From Myxococcales bacterium (GTDB lineage Bacteria; Myxococcota_A; Polyangia; Polyangiales; Polyangiaceae): a stretch of DNA of 64,000 nt. The translations under genes were made by a program, and so were the position numbers. This document shows, one piece after another, positions 1 to 8,778 of this stretch (position 1 is the first letter of the stretch; every line of letters starts with the position of its first letter). Under the pieces are notes generated by a model. It ran no database searches, was not told where the DNA came from, and saw only the letters and a program-made list of their open reading frames with translations. The stretch lies in the NCBI GenBank assembly GCA_947473045.1, contig CANJCO010000019.1:1-64000 (forward strand). The letters are read 5' to 3'.

Positions 1-146
1 AGCAGGGTGTTGAAAAACACCCTGATAGTAATTGGCGAAGCCAATTGCGTGGGGTGGGGACCCCGAAAAACCGCGTTTTTCGGGGCGGGGAGGTGCATAC
101 CTCCCCGAGATGAAAGGCTAGCAGGCCGTTCTTCAACGGCCTGTTA
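1..146 (+). repeat. 147-bp multi-hairpin element, copy A
   Basis: This is a non-coding element nearly identical to the copy at 38228..38374 and present in inverted, more diverged form at 1087..1236. It contains five consecutive inverted repeats: a terminal hairpin (1-26), an AATTGGC/GCCAATT hairpin, a CCCCGAAAAA/TTTTTCGGGG hairpin, a GGGGAGGT/ACCTCCCC hairpin and a second terminal hairpin (119-146). The two terminal hairpins are inverted copies of each other, so they act as palindromic terminal inverted repeats, as in a MITE. The first base of the element lies just outside the window. Mobility is inferred from the repeats only. Confidence 0.85.
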
Positions 147-353
147 GTTCGAGCGGTGGGGCTCACGCTTCCCCGCAACGAGCCGCCAGCAGACTACTTC
201 TCCGCGGCTCGCTCGCCGCGACCTCGCGCGCGCCGCAAGAAGGCATTTCTTCGGTGCGATTCCGCAATGGCGTGCACCACGCGTCCATCGAATCTGCAGA
301 CAGCAGACCACCTACCAGCGTTACAAACTTCCAAGTCAGAATATGGAGATCAC

Positions 354-956
354 ATGAACCACCTTGGCCACCTCTTTTCCGTCGCATCGCTGTCCGCCGC
401 CTTCCTTGCGCTCGCGGCCTGCGGAGGCTCGAGCAGCGACAACGCCACGCCTGCTGCCGGAAGCGATCTAAACGGCACATGGGCGTCGACGTGCGTCGGC
501 CCCGTGAACGGCATGTATTCGGTGACGACCATCACGTACGATGACCTCGCGCTCACGGGGAACTACTCGGAGTACAGCGACGCTGCGTGCGCCAGCAAGG
601 TCCATTCGACCGATTGGACAGGTACTTCGACGATCGCAGGCAAGACGGCGACGGGCGAAACCAAGATCGACATCGCCTACGCGTCTTTCAAGTCGACCCC
701 CCTGACGGCGGCCAATGCAGGGCAGAACAACGCGTACAAGTACTGCGAATCCACCGATTGGGCCGCAGGCACGACGAAGGACATCCTCGGCAAGACGTGC
801 CAAGGCTTCTCGATCCCCGTCGGCGGCAAGAGTCTCGACATCTACAAAGTCAGCGGAACGACGCTGACCTTCGGCAAGGACGCCAAGATCGCGGTGACGT
901 TGGCCGAGAGCGACCGCCCGACGACGCTTCAGGCGTACGGACTCACCAAGAAGTAG
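354..956 (+). CDS. small lipoprotein, unknown function
   Basis: The product is a 200-residue predicted lipoprotein. The ATG at 354 is chosen over an in-frame upstream start at 156 because GGAG lies about 8 bases before it and the protein then begins with a signal peptide ending in the lipobox LAAC. The mature protein has a Gly-Thr-Trp motif soon after the lipid Cys and paired cysteines in a beta-rich pattern, a layout common in proteobacterial lipoproteins of unknown role. It is flanked by inverted copies of the multi-hairpin element at 1..146 and 1087..1236, so it may be cargo of a mobile unit. No function can be assigned. Confidence 0.8.
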   Translation: MNHLGHLFSVASLSAAFLALAACGGSSSDNATPAAGSDLNGTWASTCVGPVNGMYSVTTITYDDLALTGNYSEYSDAACASKVHSTDWTGTSTIAGKTATGETKIDIAYASFKSTPLTAANAGQNNAYKYCESTDWAAGTTKDILGKTCQGFSIPVGGKSLDIYKVSGTTLTFGKDAKIAVTLAESDRPTTLQAYGLTKK

Positions 957-1086
957 CAGCGCCGAAGCATTGATTCTTCCCCTCGGATTGGTCGCCGAGG
1001 GCGTCCGCGGAGACGATCGGGGACCCCTGCTCCGCACCGTGTCAGGGAAGTGGTCGCCTCCGTCGCGCAGCGGCGTGAGGGCCTGT

Positions 1087-1236
1087 TAGCAGGCCGTTGA
1101 AGCAGCGGCCTGCTCGCCTTTCATCTCGGGGAGGTATGCACCTCCCCGCCCCGAAAGACGCGGTTTTTCGCCGGTCCCCACCCCACGCAATTGGCTTGGC
1201 CAATTCCTGTCAGGGTGTTTTTCGACCGCCCTGTTC
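1087..1236 (-). repeat. 147-bp multi-hairpin element, copy C (inverted, diverged)
   Basis: This is an inverted copy of the element at 1..146. The inner hairpins are kept, including the GGGGAGGT/ACCTCCCC stem and an AATTGGC/GCCAATT stem whose loop is CAA instead of GAA. The outer hairpin near 1211-1236 is decayed. A further 8-bp inverted repeat (CCCTGTTC at 1229-1236 with GAACAGGG at 1254-1261) joins this end to the transposase relic. Bases 957..1086 between the lipoprotein gene and this element hold nothing recognisable. Confidence 0.8.
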
Positions 1237-1265
1237 GCTTCCTCCGGGTGCGTGAACAGGGACTT

Positions 1266-1385
1266 CGATTGTTCTACACGGAAAGCTTCAAAGCGAAGAT
1301 GGTGCAGCGATTGTCTGCGCCGAACGCGATCAGCGCGCTCAGGCTCTCGAAGGAGGTCGGGGTCTCGCAAGCGCAGCTCTCGTTG
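1266..1385 (+). pseudogene. transposase N-terminal relic (HTH, IS3-OrfA-like)
   Basis: About 40 codons encode a helix-turn-helix start typical of transposase OrfA-type proteins, with FYTESFKAKMVQRL followed by LSKEVGVSQAQLS. After that the frame runs into sequence antisense to the downstream MarC-family gene and the similarity stops, so the catalytic part is missing. It directly abuts the outer hairpin of element copy C, which suggests the transposase belonged to the same mobile family or that the element was used as a target. The family assignment is by eye and the exact limits are approximate. Confidence 0.6.
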
Positions 1386-1457
1386 AGCTCCCCTGGGCGC
1401 AGCCGCGTCGACGTTCAATCGGCTCGCGCCGCGCGGGGCCAACCTCTCCGCGCGCGC

Positions 1458-2096
1458 CTACGAAAACAGCTTCGGAAACGCGTCGTGTGCGCCGTCGATG
1501 ATGAACTGCACGGCCGTCGCCGCGAGGATCAGCCCCATGACGCGCCCGATGAGGTTGATGCCGGTCTTGCCGAGCGCGCGCGAGAAATAAGTCGCGGAGC
1601 CGAGCACGACGAACGCTGTCACTGCGACCGCGAGCACCGCCCCGAACACTGCGCACCGCTCGCCGAACGAGGTCGCCTTGCCTGCGAGCACCATTACGGT
1701 GGCCATCGCTCCGGGACCGGCGAGCAGAGGGAGCCCAATCGGAATGATCGCCACGTCGTCCTTGGCCGCCGCCTCGTGGCGCTCTTCGCTCGTCGAGCGC
1801 GTCGTTGACGCCCTGGCCCGCAGCATTTCGAAGCCGACCACGAAGAGGATGATGCCGCCGGCGATTTTGAACGCCGGCATGGTGATCGAGAAAAACTGGA
1901 GGATGATCGCGCCCGCGGCGCCGAAGACGCCCAAAACCACGATGCAGGTCAGCGCGGCACGGAGCGCCACACGCCGCTGTTCGCCCGCGCTTCGGTCGCC
2001 CACGAGGCCGAGAAAGATCGGCACGCACGCGAACGGATCGATGATCGAAAACAGCTGGCCGAAGCACACCAGCCCGAACGTCAGCAGTCCCGGCAT
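1458..2096 (-). CDS. MarC-family integral membrane protein
   Basis: The 212-residue protein has about six hydrophobic segments in the MarC (UPF0056) arrangement. These include an early GQLFSIIDPFACVPIFL stretch, a GIILFVVGFEML segment, and a central IPIGLPLLAGPGAM motif that is characteristic of the family. MarC proteins sit in the inner membrane. Their transport role is unproven and the old multiple-antibiotic-resistance link has been withdrawn. The length is normal for the family. The gene is divergent from recD2, about 50 bases away. Confidence 0.88.
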   Translation of the reverse strand: MPGLLTFGLVCFGQLFSIIDPFACVPIFLGLVGDRSAGEQRRVALRAALTCIVVLGVFGAAGAIILQFFSITMPAFKIAGGIILFVVGFEMLRARASTTRSTSEERHEAAAKDDVAIIPIGLPLLAGPGAMATVMVLAGKATSFGERCAVFGAVLAVAVTAFVVLGSATYFSRALGKTGINLIGRVMGLILAATAVQFIIDGAHDAFPKLFS

Positions 2097-2147
2097 GCCG
2101 CGCTCTTAGCACGAGCGACCGTCGCAAAGTCCCCGGGGTCGACTACG

Positions 2148-4319
2148 GTGAGCAGCGTGGGTGAGATCGTCGTCGAAGGCGAGGTGACGCGCGTCACCTT
2201 CGAGAGCGAGTCGTCGGGCTTCCGCGTGGTGAAGCTGCGCGTGCCGGGGCGGGGCGAGCCCATGGCTGTGGTGGGGCAGTTTCCGCAAGTTGGCGTCGGC
2301 GCGCGCCTGCGCGTCACCGGAACCCTCGAGACGACCGGCAAGCACGGCGAGCAGCTCCGCGCGACCTTCGTGACCGAGCTCGGCCCCTCGACCCTGCGGG
2401 GGCTCGCGCGCTATCTCGGCTCGGGGAGCATCAAGGGGATCGGTGAAAAGAGCGCCGAGCGCATCGTGTCGCATTTCGGAATGGAGGCGCTGCGTGTGCT
2501 CGATGAGGCGCCCGAGCGGCTGACCGAAGTTTCGGGCCTCGGCAAGGCGCGCGCGCTTCAAATCGCCGACGCGTGGCGCGAGCAGCGCGGCGTACGCGAA
2601 GTGATGGTGTTCCTGCAGACGCACGGGGCTTCGCTGTCGCTCGCGACGCGCATTCACAAGCGCTTCGGCGCCGCCGCGATGGCGGTGGTGTCGCGCCAGC
2701 CTTACCGCCTCGCGATGGAGGTCTCGGGCATTGGCTTCGCGACTGCGGATCGCATCGCGCACTCGGTCGGCATCGCCGGCGATTCGCCCGAGCGCATGCA
2801 GGCCGGGCTTCTGCACGTGCTCGGAGAGCTCACCGAAGGCGGCCACTGCCACTCGCCCGAGGACGAGCTCTTCGAGCGCGCGGCGCAGCTGCTCGGCCAG
2901 GCGGAGCGCCCTCCGCTGGAGCACGCGGCGGCGACGCTGGCGCTCGGCGGCTACGTCACCCTCACGCTGATCGACGGCGTGAAAATGTATTCTACACGCA
3001 CTGTTTTTGCGGCTGAAATCAGGCTCGCTGAGCGCATACTGGAGCTGGCACGCACCTCGGCTACGAAGATCGCGGGGGCGGGCGAGCTGCTCGCGAAATT
3101 CGAGCTGGCGCAGGGCATCGAGCTCGCGCCGGAGCAGCGCGCGGCGGCCCTCGCGGTGGCGACTTCGTCGGTGCTCGTGGTGACCGGTGGCCCGGGCGTC
3201 GGAAAGACCACCGTGCTTCGCGCCATCCTGGCCGTGCTCGCCGCGTCGCACGTGGGGGTTCGTCTCGCAGCGCCTACGGGCCGTGCGGCCAAGCGCATGA
3301 CCGAGACCACGTCGCGCGAGGCGCAGACGCTGCACAGGCTGCTCGAGTTCGATCCGCGCACGGGAGGCTTCAAGCGCGGTCGTGGCGCGGTGATCGAAGC
3401 GGGCGCGATCATCGTCGACGAAGCGTCGATGGTCGATCTGCTCATGGCCGACGCGCTCACGCAGGCCGTGCCGACCGGGGCGCGTCTCATCCTCGTGGGC
3501 GACGTCGACCAGCTGCCGTCGATCGGGCCGGGCGCCGTGCTGCGCGATGTGATCGCCTCGGGCGCGGTGCCGTGCGTGCGGCTCGTGCATATCTACCGCC
3601 AGGCCAACGAGAGCCTCATCGTGGCCAACGCCCACCGCGTCAACGCCGGACAAGCGCCCGCTATCCCCCCGCCGGGCGATGACAGCGCCGATTTCTACAT
3701 GACCCTTCGGCCCGACGCGGCGGCCGCGAAAAAGACGGTCATCGACCTCGTCACCCAGCGCATTCCGAAGCGGTTCGGCTTCGACCCCGCGCGCGACGTT
3801 CAGGTGCTGGTGCCCATGAACCGCGGCGAAGCAGGCTCGATCGCGCTCAACGCGGCGCTGCAGGCCGCGCTCAACCCGACCGGCGTGGCGCTCGTGCGGG
3901 GAGGCAAGACCCTGCGCGTGGGCGACAAAGTGATGCAGCTTCGCAACGACTACGACAAGGACGTGTGGAACGGCGACCTTGGCCAGATCGCCAGCGTCGA
4001 CGTCGCCGCGGGCAAGCTGACGGTGCGATTCGACGAGCGGGAGGTCGACTACGATGAGCAGGAGACCGACGATCTCGCGCTCGCTTATGCGTGCACAATA
4101 CACAAGTCGCAGGGCAGCGAATACGCGGCCGTCGTGGTCGTGATGCTCTCGAGCCATTTCGTGATGCTCTCGAAGAGCCTGCTGTACACCGCGCTCACGC
4201 GAGGCAAGCGCCTCGTGGTGCTGGTGACCGACCTTGCAGCCGTGAAGGTCTCGCTCGGGCGGGATCGCCGCGGCGATCGCCGCACGCGCCTCGCGTCGCT
4301 GCTGTCGGCAGCGCCGTGA
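2148..4319 (+). CDS. recD2: RecD2-type SF1B DNA helicase
   Basis: The 723-residue protein is a RecD-like 5'-3' DNA helicase of the RecD2 class, which works without RecBC. The N-terminal third has an OB-like beta region and helix-hairpin-helix segments (around GLARYLGSGSIKGIG and SGLGKARALQIAD). The helicase core shows Walker A GGPGVGKTT (residues 347-355), motif II DEASMVD (near 424), GDVDQLPSIGPG (near 450), IHKSQGSEY and YTALTRGKR. The start is GTG at 2148, with a second GTG at 2157 also possible. Two AT-rich palindromic sites (2986-2996, 4092-4102) lie inside the gene. Its likely role is DNA repair. Confidence 0.95.
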   Translation: MSSVGEIVVEGEVTRVTFESESSGFRVVKLRVPGRGEPMAVVGQFPQVGVGARLRVTGTLETTGKHGEQLRATFVTELGPSTLRGLARYLGSGSIKGIGEKSAERIVSHFGMEALRVLDEAPERLTEVSGLGKARALQIADAWREQRGVREVMVFLQTHGASLSLATRIHKRFGAAAMAVVSRQPYRLAMEVSGIGFATADRIAHSVGIAGDSPERMQAGLLHVLGELTEGGHCHSPEDELFERAAQLLGQAERPPLEHAAATLALGGYVTLTLIDGVKMYSTRTVFAAEIRLAERILELARTSATKIAGAGELLAKFELAQGIELAPEQRAAALAVATSSVLVVTGGPGVGKTTVLRAILAVLAASHVGVRLAAPTGRAAKRMTETTSREAQTLHRLLEFDPRTGGFKRGRGAVIEAGAIIVDEASMVDLLMADALTQAVPTGARLILVGDVDQLPSIGPGAVLRDVIASGAVPCVRLVHIYRQANESLIVANAHRVNAGQAPAIPPPGDDSADFYMTLRPDAAAAKKTVIDLVTQRIPKRFGFDPARDVQVLVPMNRGEAGSIALNAALQAALNPTGVALVRGGKTLRVGDKVMQLRNDYDKDVWNGDLGQIASVDVAAGKLTVRFDEREVDYDEQETDDLALAYACTIHKSQGSEYAAVVVVMLSSHFVMLSKSLLYTALTRGKRLVVLVTDLAAVKVSLGRDRRGDRRTRLASLLSAAP

Positions 4320-4437
4320 TCGCGCGAGGTTCGGCCCTCGCGACCGCGGGGCCGCTGCGCTATGATCGCAGCCTTCGGGAATCTTTCCCGGAGCGTTGAC
4401 GTAGTTCATTCGGGTTCGCACGCTGAAGGCGCAAGGC

Positions 4438-4974
4438 ATGTTCAAGCGACTGATCTTCGGGTTGTTGTTCGGCGTCTTCGTGGGCGCCGGAGTGGCGGCC
4501 GTGGCGATCAAGGCGCTCGGCGTGGTCGCGTTTGGCGAGGGCGGGGCCGCTGCGCTGCTCGCGTACGGGCTGGCGGCGGTGACCGGCGTGCTGGTCGGCC
4601 TCATCGCAGGCAAGCCCATCTGGGCCAGCGACGCGAAGATCGAGGCCGGTCTCAAGGCGTTCTTCGGCGCGCTCCTCGCTTCGGGGCTGTTCTTCGCGCT
4701 GCGCAAGTGGCTGCACGTTGAGGTCAACCTTGGCAGCTTTGGCGCCGGCCCTGCTGCCGCGACCGAAATCGGACAATTGCCCGCCATCGCCCTGCCGCTG
4801 ATCGCTGGCGTGCTGGGGGCGCTCTACGAGGCCGACAACACGCCCGAGGCGAAGGACAAAGCCTCGGCCGCGGCCGCTCCGAAGGCGGGCGCAAAGCTGC
4901 GCGTGGCCGGCGGGGCCGGTGTCGCGGCCGATGATGGCGACGAAGCGCCAGCGCCGCGGCAGGCGAAGCGTTGA
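4438..4974 (+). CDS. predicted small membrane protein, unknown
   Basis: The 178-residue protein has about four hydrophobic segments (roughly residues 5-30, 38-60, 75-92 and 115-132), rich in Gly and Ala. A hydrophilic Ala/Lys/Asp-rich tail of about 45 residues probably faces the cytoplasm. It begins 118 bases after recD2 on the same strand and ends just before the deacetylase gene. No family was recognised. The reading frame is well supported by length and composition, and the antisense frames here are shadows. Confidence 0.75.
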   Translation: MFKRLIFGLLFGVFVGAGVAAVAIKALGVVAFGEGGAAALLAYGLAAVTGVLVGLIAGKPIWASDAKIEAGLKAFFGALLASGLFFALRKWLHVEVNLGSFGAGPAAATEIGQLPAIALPLIAGVLGALYEADNTPEAKDKASAAAAPKAGAKLRVAGGAGVAADDGDEAPAPRQAKR

Positions 4975-4984
4975 CGCGCGCGTG

Positions 4985-5830
4985 ATGCCTCCGGCGCGCG
5001 CCGCCTTTTACGCAGCAACAGTCGCGGCGCTCGCGTTTTCGGCTCGCGCAGCGCTCGTCGGGCCGCCGCCACTGCGCGTAGCGGCCCTCGTGGCAGCCGT
5101 CTATTTCTCGATGTTGATGGTCGGGGTCCTCGTGCTCCGGCTGCGCGTCTTTGTCGACGCGGTGATCGCGGGGCCGCCGGGCTCGCGCGGCGTGGTCCTC
5201 ACCTTCGATGACGGCCCCGATCCGAAGTCGACGCCGCGCGTCCTCGAGGTGCTCGCGGCCGCGGGGGTGACGGCGACTTTTTTCGTCATCGGTCGCAAAG
5301 CTGAACAGCATCCCGAGATCGTGCGCGAGATGGTCGCCCGTGGTCATCAGGTCGCGCTGCATTCCTACGCGCACGACCGCCTGTTTGCGATGCGCGGCCC
5401 CGCGGCCTGGCGTCGCGATCTGGACAAGGGCCTGCGCGTGCTCGAGAGCATCACCGGCCAGCGAGCTTCGCTCTTTCGACCGCCCATCGGGCACACGAAC
5501 CCTCACGTCGCGGGCGTGATGCACGCGCTTGGGCTCACCGTGGTCGGCTGGACGGTGGGCGCGCGCGACGGCGTGCGGGGCTCGCCTCGGGCCGTCACCG
5601 ATCGCGTGCTGAAATACGCAAAAAATGGCTCGATCGTGCTGATGCATGATGCGAGCGAGCGCGGAGACTTCGAGCCTGCCGCAGTGGCCGCGCTCCGCGA
5701 CATTGTCGCCGGTCTCGCCGCGCGCGGTCTGCCCGTCGTGAGCCTCGCCGACTGGCTTCAGCCCCTTCGCGAAGGCGGAGCGGCCACTGGCGCGCCGAGC
5801 GTCACGACGAACCGCGCGCCGCCCGCGTAG
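4985..5830 (+). CDS. polysaccharide deacetylase (NodB/CE4 family)
   Basis: A CE4 carbohydrate esterase, 281 residues if it starts at ATG 4985. The same frame opens at 4919 but would overlap the previous gene by 56 bases. A hydrophobic N-terminal region (two probable membrane segments) is followed by all CE4 motifs: TFDDGPD with the catalytic Asp pair, the metal-binding HSYAH, RPPIG, and VLMHD near the end. It probably removes N-acetyl groups from peptidoglycan or a cell-surface polysaccharide on the outer side of the membrane. Its 3' end overlaps the convergent histidine kinase gene by 73 bases. Confidence 0.9.
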   Translation: MPPARAAFYAATVAALAFSARAALVGPPPLRVAALVAAVYFSMLMVGVLVLRLRVFVDAVIAGPPGSRGVVLTFDDGPDPKSTPRVLEVLAAAGVTATFFVIGRKAEQHPEIVREMVARGHQVALHSYAHDRLFAMRGPAAWRRDLDKGLRVLESITGQRASLFRPPIGHTNPHVAGVMHALGLTVVGWTVGARDGVRGSPRAVTDRVLKYAKNGSIVLMHDASERGDFEPAAVAALRDIVAGLAARGLPVVSLADWLQPLREGGAATGAPSVTTNRAPPA

Positions 5831-7239
5831 CCGGAGTCGAGCTCGATCGTGCCTCCGCTCGCCTCTACGATGCCGCGGCAAACCGCGAGGCCGAGGCCCG
5901 TGCCTTTGCCGACCTCTTTCGTCGTGACGAAAGGCTCGAAGATGCGCTCGCGCACGCCGGCGCTCACTCCGGGGCCGTTGTCTTCGACCTCGATCACGAC
6001 GCGGCCTCCGTGAGCGCGCGCGCGCACCGTGACGCGACCGTCTGCGCGACCGTCCTGCGCATCGCCCGCGTTCAGCACGAGGTTGACGAGCACCTGCGAC
6101 AGGCGCCGCGGCGCGATCGCTGCGCACAGCGGTCCCTCGGGCGCGTCGAGTGACAGGGTGAGCGACTTGAACGTGCGCTGCGGCCTGGCGAGCGCGAGCG
6201 CTTCGCTGGCGACCTGAACGACGTCGGCGATCTCGGCCCCGTCGCTGTCGGGCGTGGCTTCATCGGGGCGCGAAAACGCCAGCAAGTCGCGGAGCACAAA
6301 GTGAATGCGCTCGGTCTCCCGGCTCATTCGCCCGAGAAAATCGCGCTGTTCGTCGGGCGTGAGGTCGCCCGCGAGGAGCAGCTCCAGCAGGCCCATGATC
6401 GCGGTGATGGGGTTGCCGATTTCGTGGGCCAGTCCGGCCGACAGTCGCCCGACGCTCGCGAGGCGCTCGCTGCGCACCAGCTGCGACTGCGCCTGCTGGA
6501 GACTCAGCTGCGCGCGCTCGAGCTCGCCCACCTTCTTGCGCAATTTCGCCTCTTCCTCGACGAGGCGTGAGGTCATTTGCGCCACGCTCGACGACAACTC
6601 GACCAGCTCGCGCGCGCCCGAGCGGGGGACATCGATGCGCCGCCCGCCGGCGGCGAATTTGTCGGCCGCGAGCCCCAGCGCTTCGACGGGCCGCACGATG
6701 AGCCGGGTCAGCGTGAGGTAGCCGGTGAACGCGATGGCGAACGCGAAGACCAGCATGTAGCCGCCCACGAGGCGTATCAGCGGCGCCGATCGATCGGTGC
6801 TCTCGTCGGTGCGCAGCCGCGCGATCACGGCCCCGCCGGCGTTCGGAACCACAACGTCGAGCGCCCGTCCTGCGGCCCCCCGCACCGTGGTGATCGACTC
6901 GCGCATGGGGGCGACGGGCGCGCTGATGCGGGCCATTTCGCGCTCGTCTCCCGCGCAGGCGACGCGAATGCCATCTGCAGTATACACACAAATCGCGTCG
7001 ACCCCGCCCGGGCCCACGTGGCTCGCGAGCACGCGCGCGAGATCACGATCGCCGCGCGCGCGAACGTCTGAAACGTGGGCGGCCACGGCCCTTCCGATGG
7101 CGCGTGCCGACTCCTCCCGCGCCGCGAGCAGCGTGGCCCTCGCGAGGCTCGCCACCGCGAAATACAAAGGCGCGAACGCGAGCGCCATCACGCCCACGAG
7201 CGCGAGCACGATTTGCAGGCGTAGCCCGGGAGACTTCAC
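5758..7239 (-). CDS. membrane sensor histidine kinase (NtrB/ZraS-like)
   Basis: The 493-residue kinase has a first membrane segment (residues about 8-32), a sensor region of about 120 residues outside the membrane, a second segment (about 153-178), HAMP (about 180-232), a coiled coil, and a HisKA/HATPase pair. The phospho-acceptor is His272 in GLAHEIGNPITAI. The N box (LVNLVLNAGDAQ), G1 (VEDNGPGV) and a G2 region ending GKGTGLGLAV are intact. No response regulator is in the window. It is the last gene of the leftward rplU-rpmA-HAD-cytochrome run, 27 bases after the cytochrome gene. Confidence 0.93.
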   Translation of the reverse strand: MKSPGLRLQIVLALVGVMALAFAPLYFAVASLARATLLAAREESARAIGRAVAAHVSDVRARGDRDLARVLASHVGPGGVDAICVYTADGIRVACAGDEREMARISAPVAPMRESITTVRGAAGRALDVVVPNAGGAVIARLRTDESTDRSAPLIRLVGGYMLVFAFAIAFTGYLTLTRLIVRPVEALGLAADKFAAGGRRIDVPRSGARELVELSSSVAQMTSRLVEEEAKLRKKVGELERAQLSLQQAQSQLVRSERLASVGRLSAGLAHEIGNPITAIMGLLELLLAGDLTPDEQRDFLGRMSRETERIHFVLRDLLAFSRPDEATPDSDGAEIADVVQVASEALALARPQRTFKSLTLSLDAPEGPLCAAIAPRRLSQVLVNLVLNAGDAQDGRADGRVTVRARAHGGRVVIEVEDNGPGVSAGVRERIFEPFVTTKEVGKGTGLGLAVCRGIVEASGGTIELDSGYAGGARFVVTLGAPVAAPPSRRG

Positions 7240-7266
7240 ACGCGCCAGTCTACCAGCAGCGGCGCC

Positions 7267-7560
7267 TCAGTCGGCGGCCGCGCCACCGTCGCGCGCGTCG
7301 GCGGCAAGATAGTCGACCATGAGCGCCCAGTCTTCGTCGCTCAGGCGAACACGCTTGTGGTGCCGCGACAGCGCGCGCTCAAGCTGTTCGCGGCTCTTTT
7401 CGCCAGGTTCGACGTGCGCGTGGCAGGAGCCGCACTTCGCCCTGTGCGTGCTGGCGATGCCCACGAAACGAGGCGCGATCGGGGCGGCAGGCCCGCCGCA
7501 CGCAGGCGCGAGAGCCGCAAAAATGACGGCGCACATGGCAGCCAGCAGCGAGGCGCGCAT
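7267..7560 (-). CDS. small c-type cytochrome-like lipoprotein
   Basis: The 97-residue product has a signal peptide ending in LAPAC (lipid Cys) and one haem c attachment motif CGSCH. A Met about 45 residues later, in WALMVDYL, fits as the second axial ligand. This is the minimal pattern of a monohaem or SHP-like cytochrome domain anchored to the cell envelope. The gene lies 4 bases after the HAD gene and 27 before the histidine kinase, so it is probably co-transcribed with both. The electron partner is unknown. Confidence 0.8.
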   Translation of the reverse strand: MRASLLAAMCAVIFAALAPACGGPAAPIAPRFVGIASTHRAKCGSCHAHVEPGEKSREQLERALSRHHKRVRLSDEDWALMVDYLAADARDGGAAAD

Positions 7561-7564
7561 CGCG

Positions 7565-8440
7565 TCAGCCGACCGCGATGCCGAAGGCGTGCCGGGCCGC
7601 GCTCGCGACGCCGCCGCCGGTCAGCGGCGTCTCGTCGAGAATGTGCGTGACCGATTCCTTGACGGAGTCCGGGGCCTGCCCCATCGCGTAGCTCCGGCCG
7701 GCGGCGCGGAGCATGGGCACATCGTTGACCCAGTCGCCGACGGTGACCGTCTCCTCGATCGCGATTCCGTGGTGGCTCGCAATCCACGCGAGCGCTGTGC
7801 CCTTGTCACCGCCCGACGCGCGCACGATCATGCCCCAGCAGCCTGCGCTGGCGCCCATGGGCCGCGTCGGAAACGTGGCGACCTGCGCGTGCTCGCCCAC
7901 GCCCGCTTGAATTCGAGCCGCCGCGCCCTGGATCTGCTCGAGGCTGCCTACCGCCACGACGGCCGTGATGCCGGCTTCGTGATCCCACAGGTGGTGATCG
8001 ACCACGCTGCCGGTGCGGGTGATGTCGGGCGACCAGGTCGCCACGTATTCGAGATACGGTTCGCCCGCGTCGTCGTGCACGATCGCGTTGCCCGAGAACA
8101 AAAACGTGGCCGGTCCGCTCGCGGCGAAACTCTCGCGAAGCGTGCCCGCATGCGACGTAGCGAAGCCCTTGTGAAACAGCGTCTCGTGCGTGGCGGCCGA
8201 CACGACGTGGCTGCCGTCGACGCACCCCACAGGTCCGCGGATACCCACGATTTCTGCTGCGTTTCGGGTGCCGGAATACATACGGCCGGTAATGATGGTG
8301 ACCACCACTCCGGCCGTTTGCAGTGCCTTTAGCGCCCTTACGTCGCGCGCGTGCGGAACGCCCTGCGGATTGAGCAAGGTGCCGTCGAGATCGACGGCGA
8401 TGAGCCTGGGCCGGGCCGACGACGGAGCGCGCACGTTCAC
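7565..8440 (-). CDS. HAD-superfamily hydrolase, Cof type
   Basis: The 291-residue protein carries all four HAD motifs: DLDGTLL with the nucleophile Asp, the Thr of TIITGR, a Lys in GGDKGTAL, and the acidic GDWVNDVPML. The cap insert between motifs 2 and 3 and the total size fit Cof-type (class IIB) sugar-phosphate or flavin phosphatases. It is cytoplasmic. It follows rpmA by 64 bases, in the place usually held by obgE in rplU-rpmA operons. The substrate cannot be told from sequence. Confidence 0.9.
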   Translation of the reverse strand: MNVRAPSSARPRLIAVDLDGTLLNPQGVPHARDVRALKALQTAGVVVTIITGRMYSGTRNAAEIVGIRGPVGCVDGSHVVSAATHETLFHKGFATSHAGTLRESFAASGPATFLFSGNAIVHDDAGEPYLEYVATWSPDITRTGSVVDHHLWDHEAGITAVVAVGSLEQIQGAAARIQAGVGEHAQVATFPTRPMGASAGCWGMIVRASGGDKGTALAWIASHHGIAIEETVTVGDWVNDVPMLRAAGRSYAMGQAPDSVKESVTHILDETPLTGGGVASAARHAFGIAVG

Positions 8441-8504
8441 GTTACGCTCCGAACATCGACGCGGGTCTCCCGGGTATCACCGCGCGCACGCCGCCCGAGA
8501 AGTC

Positions 8505-8765
8505 TCAGGAAGCGGCGGGGTAGACGCTGACTTTTTTCTTGTCGCGCGAACGCCACTCGTACTTGACGGTGCCGTCGACGAGAGAAAAGAGCGTGTAGTC
8601 CTTGCCGAGCGCGACGTTTTTGCCCGGAGCGATCGTCGAGCCGACCTGGCGAACCAGGATGCTGCCCGCCGTGACCGTCTCGCCGCCGTAAACCTTTACG
8701 CCGCGACGCTGCGAATTGGAATCGCGACCGTTGCGAGTAGAGCCTGCACCTTTTTTGTGAGCCAT
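8505..8765 (-). CDS. rpmA: 50S ribosomal protein L27
   Basis: An 86-residue L27. It begins with the conserved [20 protein letters not shown] and has the usual glycine-rich basic core ([22 protein letters not shown]). There is no N-terminal extension needing cleavage, as found in Firmicutes. AAGGAG lies 8 bases before the ATG. It follows rplU by 13 bases in the classic order. Confidence 0.98.
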   Translation of the reverse strand: MAHKKGAGSTRNGRDSNSQRRGVKVYGGETVTAGSILVRQVGSTIAPGKNVALGKDYTLFSLVDGTVKYEWRSRDKKKVSVYPAAS

Positions 8766-8778
8766 GGTGGTGTCTCCT

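Noticed and set aside
1191-1808. Open frame of 205 codons considered as an intact transposase
   Set aside because: Only about 40 codons look like a transposase; the rest is antisense to the MarC-family gene.
2106-4787. 893-codon frame antisense to recD2
   Set aside because: recD2 is clearly conserved; the antisense frame is Arg/His/Ala-rich low-quality sequence.
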